From NCBI GenBank assembly GCA_050945815.1, contig JBMNTQ010000077.1, positions 1 to 9,057 on the forward strand: 9,057 bases of DNA. The letters run 5' to 3'. Of this stretch, positions 1-6,050 are shown piece by piece. This DNA comes from JBMNTQ01 sp050945815. GTDB lineage: Bacteria > Bacillota > Clostridia > Christensenellales > JBMNTQ01. Numbering within the stretch: the stretch's first letter is position 1; each line of letters starts with the position of its first letter. The translations under genes and the position numbers were made by a program. The notes under the pieces were generated by a model. That model was not told the DNA's origin. It searched no databases and saw only the letters and a program-made list of their open reading frames with translations.

Positions 1-387
1 GAAAAGCTGGGCATTCCTCAGATTACCTATGTACAGAAGTTGGAGATTGACGGCAGAAAAGTCCGTTGCCAGCGTGCCCTGGAGGACGGCTATCAGGTGA
101 TTGAAGCTTCCATGCCTTGCCTGCTCACAGCGATCAAGGAATTGAACGAGCCTCGTTATTCCACCATCACGGGTATTTTTGAAGCGTACGGCGAAAAGGA
201 AGTAAAGGTGTGGACGATTGAAGATGTTCCCATGGATCAGACCAAAATTGGCCTGAAGGGGTCGCCGACCAACGTGTTTAAGACCTTCTCGCCGCAGATG
301 AAGAGCGAAGGCATTATGCTGGAAGGTTCCGACATGGGGACAGTGCAGGATTTGTTTGAGCGTTTGGGCAAAAAATACATTATCTGA
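1..387 (+). CDS. etfB: Electron transfer flavoprotein beta subunit, C-terminal half (5' truncated by window edge)
   Basis: The frame is open from base 1 and ends at a TGA at 385-387, giving 128 residues of a protein usually near 260 residues long; the N-terminal half lies outside the window. The visible part matches the EtfB family: an IPQITYVQKLEIDG-type strand region, an ALEDGYQVIEASMP segment, the NEPRYSTITGIFEA stretch and a late GLKGSPTNVF motif before the C-terminal arm. EtfB pairs with EtfA in a soluble cytoplasmic FAD protein that carries electrons between an acyl-CoA or other flavin dehydrogenase and its redox partner. etfA follows after 17 bases, the usual etfB-etfA order of clostridial operons. 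In many anaerobes such ETFs bifurcate electrons, with a second FAD in EtfB, but the N-terminal residues needed to judge this are missing here. Family assignment is secure; the physiological partner is unknown. Confidence 0.95.
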   Translation, partial: EKLGIPQITYVQKLEIDGRKVRCQRALEDGYQVIEASMPCLLTAIKELNEPRYSTITGIFEAYGEKEVKVWTIEDVPMDQTKIGLKGSPTNVFKTFSPQMKSEGIMLEGSDMGTVQDLFERLGKKYII

Positions 388-404
388 GTGGGGGGAATAG
401 AAGA

Positions 405-1433
405 ATGAGCCAATTTCCGATAGAAGCATATAAAGGCGTTTGGGTTTATGCAGAACAACGCCATGGCAAACTGATGCCTACCAGCCTGGAACTGCTTGGC
501 GAAGGCCGCAAGCTGGCCGACGACCTGGGAGTAGAGCTTTGCGCTTTGCTGGTGGGGAACGAAGTAGAATACCTTTGTGCCGAGTTGAGTTACTATGGTG
601 CAGATAGGGTATACCTCATAGAAAACGAATTGCTGGAAGAATACACCACCGACGGCTATACCAAAGTGATTGTGGATGCCGTCAATGAATACAAGCCGGA
701 AGTCATCCTGATTGGTGCTACCAACATCGGGCGCGACTTGGGCCCCAGGATGGCTGCACGCTTGAACACTGGCCTAACCGCAGACTGCACCAGCTTGGCG
801 ATCGACCAGGAAAAGAAGATTCTCTTGCAAACGCGCCCTGCGTTTGGCGGGAATATCATGGCTACCATCATTTCGCCTAACCACCGGCCGCAGATGGCTA
901 CTGTACGTCCCGGCGTGATGCGCAAAGCCAAGAAAGATGACAGCCGCCCGGTTGTTGTAGAAAAGGTGAAGTGCCAGGTCTCTCAGGCAGATATCCAGAC
1001 CACAGTGCTGGAGGTTGTCAAGGCTGCGAAACAGATTGTGAACCTAGTGGAAGCGGACTTTATCGTTTCCGGCGGCCGCGGTTTGGGCGGCCCGGAAGGC
1101 TTTAAGCTACTGCAACAGCTGGCAGATGAGCTGGGCGGCGTTGTGGGCTCCTCTCGCGCGGCGGTGGACAGCGCCTGGATCAGCCAGGACCACCAGGTTG
1201 GGCAGACCGGCAAGACCGTTCGCCCCCAGGTGTATATTGCATGCGGTATCTCCGGTGCCATTCAGCATTTGGCTGGTATGCAGAACAGCGATTGCATCAT
1301 TGCGATCAACAAAAACGCCGACGCGCCCATCTTTCAGGTGGCCGACTATGGCATCGTAGGAGATCTTTATAAGGTCGTGCCTATGATGGTGGAAGAAGTC
1401 AAGCGCATCAAGGCGGAAAAAGCACAGGCATAA
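405..1433 (+). CDS. etfA: Electron transfer flavoprotein alpha subunit
   Basis: This 342-residue protein is full length for EtfA. The N-terminal ETF domain (about residues 8-180) contains ILIGATNIGRDLGPRMAARL and the TRPAFGGN and PNHRPQMATVRPGVM motifs of clostridial EtfA. The C-terminal FAD domain (about 205-335) carries SGGRGLGGPEGF (222-233), GSSRAAVDSAWI (248-259), QVGQTGKTV followed by YIACGISGAIQHLAG (277-291), and NKNADAPIFQVADYGIVGD (302-320), which are the FAD-binding signatures of the family. The ATG at 405 has a G-rich ribosome binding site just upstream and lies 17 bases after etfB, so the two genes are co-transcribed and probably translated in step. The protein holds the alpha-FAD that shuttles electrons to or from a dehydrogenase. 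The N-terminal motifs resemble ETFs from butyryl-CoA dehydrogenase operons, but no bcd, crt or hbd gene is in the window, so the pathway is an inference. A strong hairpin follows the stop. Confidence 0.97.
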   Translation: MSQFPIEAYKGVWVYAEQRHGKLMPTSLELLGEGRKLADDLGVELCALLVGNEVEYLCAELSYYGADRVYLIENELLEEYTTDGYTKVIVDAVNEYKPEVILIGATNIGRDLGPRMAARLNTGLTADCTSLAIDQEKKILLQTRPAFGGNIMATIISPNHRPQMATVRPGVMRKAKKDDSRPVVVEKVKCQVSQADIQTTVLEVVKAAKQIVNLVEADFIVSGGRGLGGPEGFKLLQQLADELGGVVGSSRAAVDSAWISQDHQVGQTGKTVRPQVYIACGISGAIQHLAGMQNSDCIIAINKNADAPIFQVADYGIVGDLYKVVPMMVEEVKRIKAEKAQA

Positions 1434-1450
1434 CACATACCCAAGATATA

Positions 1451-1490
1451 CCAAAAGGCACGCCTATTTTAATGAAGGCGTGCCTTTTGG
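1451..1490. terminator. Bidirectional intrinsic terminator between etfA and the convergent MFS gene
   Basis: A perfect 14-bp inverted repeat pairs 1451-1464 (CCAAAAGGCACGCC) with 1477-1490 (GGCGTGCCTTTTGG) across a 12-base AT-rich loop. The A4 and T4 tracts lie within the outer stem, so the G+C-rich inner stem is followed by a T4 run on either strand. It begins 17 bases after the etfA stop (1431-1433) and ends 30 bases before the end of the convergent MFS gene, the expected place for a shared terminator. The T tract is short, so efficiency is uncertain. Confidence 0.85.
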
Positions 1491-1520
1491 CGTGCGCAGG
1501 GGAAAATATGGTGGCCTAGC

Positions 1521-2717
1521 CTATCCTGTGCGGGGGCTGGCCTTGCGTCGTACCAGCACGATGGAGAATAAGATGGACGGCAGCATGAAGCCCGGTACCA
1601 GCATCATACCCCAGTAGAGGCTACTGGTTGCTGCGGAAACCAGGCCGGTTAGCCAAGGGAAAATTAAGGATGCGAGGTTCATGGTCAGAAAGATGGAGGA
1701 AGCTGCCATCTCGTGGACGCTGTGGTGATTTTGGCAGCAGAGGTTGATTAAAAGCGGTTCCACCCATCCAATGCCTAGGCCTGCAATAAAGATGCAGAGA
1801 TTCACTGTTAGAGGGTCGCCTGTCTGAAGCCCGATAAAGAACAGTGCTGCTGCCCAGCAAAGCCCTAAAAGGATCATCTTTACATGGGAGAAACGGATGG
1901 AGAGACGGGCTCCGACGAAGCGGCTGACTGTAGCGCCGCCCCACAGTACCGCAACGGAGGCGCTGGCCATGGCGGGCGCAGCACCTAAGGACTCCTGGTA
2001 GGCGGGCGTCCAGATGGTGAGGACAAACAGGGATGCGTTTAAAAAGAACGTGACGAGGATGGTTGCCCAGGTGTTGGGATCCTTGAAATATGCTTTGCGT
2101 GCATCTTTTAAAGCGGCCCCTTGAATTCGGGGAAAGGCAGGCAGGCGCTTGACGGCCCAGAAAGAAACAAGCCCCAGCAGCAGCGCGACTGCGGTAATGA
2201 TACTGCCGCACACCAAATAAGCTGAGCTCCAGGCGTGGCTTGCGCCTCCGTTAAAGAGCAGCGTGGCAAAAGGCCCTGCCACCGCACCCAAGCTGTAGCC
2301 AGCATGCAGGATATTGATGGCGGCAGAACTATTTTCCAGCGGCAAACTGGACACAAGAGCGCTGCTTAAGGTGTCGATGGCGCCGGTGGAGATACCCATG
2401 ACCAAAAAAGACAACAGAAGCAAGAGAAATGGCGGCGCTATGCCGATGATACACATCACAATTCCCAGCATCAGCAAAGCAGCGGACAGGACCTTTGGCT
2501 TGCTGATGCGATTGCCGAACAGCCCTAGCAGCAAAATGGCGCCAATGCTACCGAAACTCTGGAAGCTGGTCATGCTGCCGCCTTGGGAAACATCCAGAGA
2601 ATAGCTGGACATGATCCCGGTTAGCATAGGGCCCAGAATGGTAAAGCTAACGGCGAAGGAAAACATGGCCATACAGGCGCTGCCCAACAAAAGCAAGGGG
2701 GGTAGTTTCTTGTTCAT
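1521..2717 (-). CDS. Major facilitator superfamily (MFS) transporter, substrate unknown
   Basis: This is a 398-residue, very hydrophobic protein of typical MFS length. Its hydrophobic stretches fit twelve helices in two six-helix halves (first helix about 8-30, last about 367-389), separated by a charged, basic central loop around residues 188-214. The helix 2-3 loop GNRISKPKV is a degenerate form of the MFS motif A. Helix 4-5 segments GAIDTLSSALVSSLP and NILHAGYSLGAVAGP resemble the FucP/sugar-symporter branch of the MFS, but that is only a family impression and does not identify a substrate. It is expected in the cytoplasmic membrane as a secondary carrier. The ATG at 2717 has GTGAGG five bases upstream on the minus strand. 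It stands alone, convergent to etfA and divergent from the acyltransferase genes, with no regulator beside it. A drug or metabolite exporter is an alternative role. Confidence 0.9.
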   Translation of the reverse strand: MNKKLPPLLLLGSACMAMFSFAVSFTILGPMLTGIMSSYSLDVSQGGSMTSFQSFGSIGAILLLGLFGNRISKPKVLSAALLMLGIVMCIIGIAPPFLLLLLSFLVMGISTGAIDTLSSALVSSLPLENSSAAINILHAGYSLGAVAGPFATLLFNGGASHAWSSAYLVCGSIITAVALLLGLVSFWAVKRLPAFPRIQGAALKDARKAYFKDPNTWATILVTFFLNASLFVLTIWTPAYQESLGAAPAMASASVAVLWGGATVSRFVGARLSIRFSHVKMILLGLCWAAALFFIGLQTGDPLTVNLCIFIAGLGIGWVEPLLINLCCQNHHSVHEMAASSIFLTMNLASLIFPWLTGLVSAATSSLYWGMMLVPGFMLPSILFSIVLVRRKASPRTG

Positions 2718-2734
2718 ATGTACCTCACAAAATC

Positions 2735-2740
2735 ATTATA
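2735..2740 (-). promoter_or_regulatory. Candidate -10 box for the MFS gene
   Basis: On the minus strand this reads TATAAT, a perfect -10 hexamer, 18 bases upstream of the MFS start codon. No good -35 hexamer lies 16-18 bases further upstream and there is no extended TGn. Transcription from here would begin almost at the ribosome binding site (GTGAGG, 2723-2728), giving a very short leader. The call is therefore tentative. Confidence 0.35.
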
Positions 2741-2983
2741 GTTCTGCAATAAGGCTATCATCGGTCAGTGTGGATACGTTTATTTCAAGGAATAGAATGG
2801 GAAAGATAGGTACAAACAATACCAGTATAGACGATTTATCTAAGGGCTTCAATCGGTATTTCCGAATCGTGGCCCAATTTGTTGCTTTTATCATGGCTAA
2901 AGGAGTGAAAACACGAACCGGCCAGCAAGGCGAAAATCCAGCAGAAAGATTGGGCAATGCCTCTGGCTAAGGCTGCTGACAGA

Positions 2984-2992
2984 TGGTATAAT
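2984..2992 (+). promoter_or_regulatory. Extended -10 promoter of the acyltransferase operon
   Basis: The sequence TGGTATAAT is a consensus extended -10 element (TGn followed by TATAAT at 2987-2992). The hexamer 17 bases upstream (2964-2969, TGGCTA) is a poor -35, as is common for extended -10 promoters. Initiation near 2999 would give a leader of about 50 bases before the GTG start at 3053, including the ribosome binding site at 3041-3044. Confidence 0.65.
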
Positions 2993-3052
2993 GTCTTTAT
3001 ATTATTGCGTTGATCGCAGCCTTGCAAGACAAAAAAGATTGGAGTGGATGAA

Positions 3053-4468
3053 GTGGCTTTTTCCAGCCTGGTCTTTATTTATCTATTCTTACCAATTTGC
3101 CTGATCCTTTACTTCTGCAACAAAAGCATGTTGTGGCGCAATGCGATCCTTGTGGTGTTTTCGCTGTTTTTCTATGCATGGGGACGGCCGCTATGGGTGA
3201 TCTTGTTGGTGCTGACTGCAGCGTGGAACTATGCGATGGGCCTGCTGATGGACAAGCACAAGGGCAGCCCTAAGAGCAAGGCTGCTATGGTGGCGGGTAT
3301 TATAATCAGCTTGATACCCCTGGCTGTATTTAAATATTCACCGATGTTGGTGGATACTGTAAATGCTGTGCTGGGAACGGCGATTGCCCAGCCTAGCCTC
3401 GGCCTGCCGATCGGCATTTCCTTTTATACATTTGAGTGTATCTCATATCTTGTGGACACCTATCGGGGAAAAGCGCCGGCCCAACGCTCGTTCTTTAAGC
3501 TGCTGATGTTCTTATCCCTGTTTCCGCAGATCATGTCCGGGCCAATTGTCCGCTATGAAAGCCTCGCACCTCAGTTGGATCATCGTAAAGTGACTGTTCA
3601 GGGAATGACGTCGGGTATTACGCGTTTTTGTATCGGTTTGGCCAAGAAGGTTTTACTAGCCAACACGGCAGGTCAATTGGTAGCGACTTTTCTAGAAGGT
3701 AATACGGCCTATCCTACTTTGGGTGTTTGGTCGGGCATTTTAGCCTACACCCTCCAGATTTACTTTGATTTCTCTGGCTATACCGACATGGCTATCGGCT
3801 TGGCCCGCATGTTTGGCTTCGACTATCCGGAAAACTTCAACTACCCCTATATTTCCCGTTCCATCACGGATTTCTGGCGCCGCTGGCATATGTCGCTGAG
3901 CTCGTTTTTTCGGGATTATGTGTATATTCCTCTGGGCGGAAACCGGACGGGGCATCAGGTACGCAACTTGTTTATCGTGTGGGGGCTGACCGGCCTTTGG
4001 CACGGTGCAAGCTGGAACTTTGTCGTGTGGGGGCTGTTTTACTTTGCGCTGCTGGTGGCGGAGAAAAAGCTCTACCTAAGCAAGATGGAAAGCTGGCCGC
4101 GCCTTATCGCTGCCCTGTATTCTATGTTTTTTGTGATGATCGGCTGGGCGCTCTTCTATTTCACGGATATGTCTCAGGGGTTGGTTGCCATCGGTGCGAT
4201 GTTTGGCATCGGTGCAACGGGTTTTTCCAACATGCAGACCAACCTTTTGCTGCTCAACAATCTATGGTTCTTTTTGGTGGCGATTGTGGCTTGCGGCCCT
4301 TGGGCAAAATATATACGGCGTATTTTCAGGGGATGGGCTGCGAAGAGCCGCATCTCCAAACACACCAGCATCAGCGCCAACGCGCTGTTTAATCTGGTTT
4401 TGCTGGGCGTCAGCACCGCGATGCTGATCGGCGAAACGTTCACGCCCTTTCTATACTTTCAGTTTTGA
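3053..4468 (+). CDS. AlgI-like MBOAT membrane O-acyltransferase
   Basis: This multi-pass membrane protein of the membrane-bound O-acyltransferase family has 471 residues from the start chosen here. AlgI/PatA/DltB-type enzymes take an acyl group, usually acetyl from acetyl-CoA, and pass it across the cytoplasmic membrane for O-acylation of a surface polymer. Family signatures are FPQIMSGPIVRYESL (about 157-171), IYFDFSGYTDMAIGLARMFGF (about 236-256), DFWRRWHMSLSSFFRDYVYIPLGG (about 273-296, with a conserved His) and TGLWHGASWNFVVWG, whose His near 317 is the expected catalytic residue. I chose the GTG at 3053 because GGAG at 3041-3044 lies 8 bases upstream and the protein then begins like AlgI (M-A-F-S-S-L-V-F). 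A GTG at 3044, three codons earlier, overlaps that site. The DHHW partner gene follows after 15 bases. The polymer acylated is not shown by the sequence. Confidence 0.93.
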   Translation: MAFSSLVFIYLFLPICLILYFCNKSMLWRNAILVVFSLFFYAWGRPLWVILLVLTAAWNYAMGLLMDKHKGSPKSKAAMVAGIIISLIPLAVFKYSPMLVDTVNAVLGTAIAQPSLGLPIGISFYTFECISYLVDTYRGKAPAQRSFFKLLMFLSLFPQIMSGPIVRYESLAPQLDHRKVTVQGMTSGITRFCIGLAKKVLLANTAGQLVATFLEGNTAYPTLGVWSGILAYTLQIYFDFSGYTDMAIGLARMFGFDYPENFNYPYISRSITDFWRRWHMSLSSFFRDYVYIPLGGNRTGHQVRNLFIVWGLTGLWHGASWNFVVWGLFYFALLVAEKKLYLSKMESWPRLIAALYSMFFVMIGWALFYFTDMSQGLVAIGAMFGIGATGFSNMQTNLLLLNNLWFFLVAIVACGPWAKYIRRIFRGWAAKSRISKHTSISANALFNLVLLGVSTAMLIGETFTPFLYFQF

Positions 4469-4472
4469 TTTC

Positions 4473-4478
4473 GGGAGG
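4473..4478 (+). promoter_or_regulatory. Ribosome binding site of the DHHW gene
   Basis: GGGAGG lies five bases before the ATG at 4484 and inside the 15-base gap after the MBOAT stop codon. It fixes the start of the second gene and supports a two-gene operon. Confidence 0.75.
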
Positions 4479-4483
4479 CGGAC

Positions 4484-5815
4484 ATGAAAAGAAAATTCCG
4501 ATTCAATAGCGTAATACTGGCGTTTTTGATCCCCATCACGCTGCTGGGGCTAATTAGCTTGTTGGATATCGACCCGACTCAGTCGGCTCAGGAGAATCGT
4601 AGCTTGAAGAAGATACCGGCTTTCAGCCTGCAGACGTTTCTAAGCGGTGAGTATACCCGCGAAGTAGAAGCATATTACGCCGATACGTTTCCTGTGCGAG
4701 AGGGTTTTACCCGGATAAGCAGCGTGGTTAAGAACTGGAAGGGAGTTGGCGATACGATTTATATGGGCAGCGGCGAAGTTAACCTTGGGCAGGGCGAAGC
4801 GTATTATGAGGAAACGCCCCAGCCTGACCAAGAGAGCGCCCGGCCTACCCCTGCTGTCACGGCTTCCCCCGGGCAGGAGGGCACGGTGCCTACGCCTACG
4901 CCCGCAGTGAATACACCGCCGCCGGATGATGCGGCGCAACTGCAGGGAGCTGTGTTGGTGGTGGACGACGCGGCAATGGAGCTATTTTACAATGACACCC
5001 GCGCCAAGGAGATTTATGCCGACAGCATCAATACTTTAACTGCCAGCTTGGATGAGAAGATTCGGGTTTATTCCCTGCTTGCGCCCACTTCATTGGAGTT
5101 TGGTGCGCCACAGTCCTACCGAAAGGATGCGTATTCCCAGCAAAAGGCGATTGCGGACCTAAACACCATGATGCAGGGCGTTATCCCGGTGGACGCTTAT
5201 AAAAACATTAGCAATCATCAGACAGAATATGTTTATTTTCGTACGGACCACCACTGGACAGCCCGGGGCGCCTACTACGCATATCAGGCTTTTTGCCAAG
5301 CGGCCGGCTTTGAGCAGCCTGAAGCGCTGGACAGCTTTAAGAGCGGCGAGGCGGAAGGCTTTTTGGGCAGCTACTACCGACTGACGCAAAGCGAAGCTTT
5401 GAAGGCCAACCCGGACTCTGTGGAATATTTCTGGCCGAAAACCCAAACCAGCGCCACGGCATACAAGGACAGCAGCCTGCAAGGCGGCTATAAGTTATCG
5501 GTGTTGAAGCCGGATATCGATGCCTCCAACACGTATATGATGTTTATCGGCGGCGACCATCCCATCGTCAAGATCACCACCGATGCGGGAGCCGGCCGCA
5601 AGATCGTCATGATCAAGGAATCTTTTGGCAATGCGCTGGCACCCTGGCTGACCAATAACTACGATGAGATTTGGGTGGTGGATCCGCGGCTGACATCATT
5701 TAATCTAAACAATTTTATGAAACAGCAGCAGGTGGAGGAATTGTTGATTGTCAACTATACCATTGGCACGACCTCCGGGGGATATTGCAAACAATTGAAG
5801 GCGCTGGCGGATTAA
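4484..5815 (+). CDS. Membrane-anchored DHHW protein (AlgX/AlgJ-like SGNH acyltransferase), partner of the MBOAT protein
   Basis: The protein has 443 residues. A basic N-terminus and one hydrophobic segment (about 9-27) form a signal anchor that places the rest outside the membrane. Next comes the typical ENRSLKKIPAFS...FLSGEYTREVEAYYADTFPVREGF region (37-75). The SGNH-like core contains YFRTDHHWTARGAYYAY (251-267), with D255, H256, H257 and W258 forming the DHHW signature, and MIKESFGNALAPWL (376-389), where S380 is the likely nucleophile. D255, H257 and S380 match in order the Asp-His-Ser set of AlgX. In AlgI-AlgJ/X and PatA-PatB systems such proteins move the acyl group onto an exported polysaccharide or peptidoglycan; the polymer here is unknown. 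A Pro/Thr-rich low-complexity stretch (about 110-150) separates the membrane-proximal part from the core. The gene lies 15 bases after the MBOAT gene. Family call is firm; reaction is inferred. Confidence 0.9.
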   Translation: MKRKFRFNSVILAFLIPITLLGLISLLDIDPTQSAQENRSLKKIPAFSLQTFLSGEYTREVEAYYADTFPVREGFTRISSVVKNWKGVGDTIYMGSGEVNLGQGEAYYEETPQPDQESARPTPAVTASPGQEGTVPTPTPAVNTPPPDDAAQLQGAVLVVDDAAMELFYNDTRAKEIYADSINTLTASLDEKIRVYSLLAPTSLEFGAPQSYRKDAYSQQKAIADLNTMMQGVIPVDAYKNISNHQTEYVYFRTDHHWTARGAYYAYQAFCQAAGFEQPEALDSFKSGEAEGFLGSYYRLTQSEALKANPDSVEYFWPKTQTSATAYKDSSLQGGYKLSVLKPDIDASNTYMMFIGGDHPIVKITTDAGAGRKIVMIKESFGNALAPWLTNNYDEIWVVDPRLTSFNLNNFMKQQQVEELLIVNYTIGTTSGGYCKQLKALAD

Positions 5816-5821
5816 GACGCT

Positions 5822-5941
5822 TGGTTTGGCAACGGGCAGGGGATATCGGCAAATCTTCAAGCGGAGGCAGGATGAACCTGCCGTTTGGCGCCCTGCAACC
5901 CAAGGCAAGGGCGCTTTGCAATACTTTGATTCGGCAAACCA
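5822..5941. other. Intergenic region with nested inverted repeats (possible structured RNA or terminator region)
   Basis: Three sets of complementary segments nest in this 120-base stretch. An outer 7-bp stem pairs 5822-5828 (TGGTTTG) with 5935-5941 (CAAACCA). CCTGCC at 5877-5882 can pair either with the nearby GGCAGG at 5866-5871 (5-base loop) or, as part of a 9-bp stem with one bulged G, with 5831-5840, so these two pairings exclude each other. A third hairpin pairs 5888-5896 with 5905-5914 (nine pairs, one bulged A, 8-base loop) and could be a weak terminator for the upstream operon, though only TTT follows it. I do not recognise a known RNA family. Random sequence can also fold, so this is suggestive only. 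Confidence 0.3.
5888..5914 (+). terminator. Weak candidate terminator after the acyltransferase operon
   Basis: GCGCCCT (5888-5894) pairs with AGGGCGC (5908-5914). An alternative inner register extends the stem to nine pairs with a bulged A. Only a TTT follows the stem, so it is a poor intrinsic terminator. It is listed because it is the best hairpin between the stop of the DHHW gene and the next promoter. Confidence 0.3.
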
Positions 5942-5999
5942 CTTAAAAGCTATGATTTTTTATGTTGCAGCATCCAGCGATTTATGTTGGAGGAAAATA

Positions 6000-6008
6000 T
6001 GATATAAT
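6000..6008 (+). promoter_or_regulatory. Extended -10 promoter of the dnaD-like gene
   Basis: TGATATAAT is a consensus extended -10 element, with TATAAT at 6003-6008. It stands in an AT-rich stretch about 43 bases before the preferred TTG start at 6051. No good -35 lies at 16-18 bases. It probably drives the dnaD-like gene and perhaps the helicase-loader gene and recF behind it. Confidence 0.6.
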
Positions 6009-6050
6009 TAAAATAATTGAACGGATTTGATTGGAGGCGCAAGGAGAACA

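Larger units (their letters stand above)
2718..3043. other. Divergent intergenic region without a convincing gene
   Basis: These 326 bases separate the MFS gene from the acyltransferase operon. Open frames exist on both strands, but none has a ribosome binding site with a plausible start or a recognisable protein family, so I regard it as non-coding. It holds the two candidate promoters listed separately, one DnaA-box-like nonamer (2769-2777, TGTGGATAC) and an 8-bp inverted repeat around the rightward promoter (2969-2976 with 3016-3023). I see no riboswitch, tRNA or insertion-sequence end in it. Confidence 0.6.

Noticed and set aside
1107..1454. Open frames on the minus strand within etfA.
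   Set aside because: They are shadows of a well-conserved gene on the plus strand, with no start signals or recognisable product.
2769..2777. DnaA-box-like nonamer TGTGGATAC, one base from TGTGGATAA.
   Set aside because: I noticed only this one copy. A replication origin needs a cluster with an AT-rich unwinding element, and dnaA is not nearby.
2893..2970. A 25-codon frame (ATG at 2893) whose residues K-T-R-T-G-Q-Q-G-E-N-P-A-E-R-L faintly recall the start of YraN/UPF0102 proteins.
   Set aside because: There is no ribosome binding site, it stops after 25 codons, and neither other frame continues the family pattern, so the likeness is probably chance.
5989..6007. GGAGG followed by ATG ATA TAA, a possible two-codon leader ORF before the dnaD-like gene.
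   Set aside because: It overlaps the extended -10 promoter, so it would not be in the transcript from that promoter, and it is out of frame with the gene.
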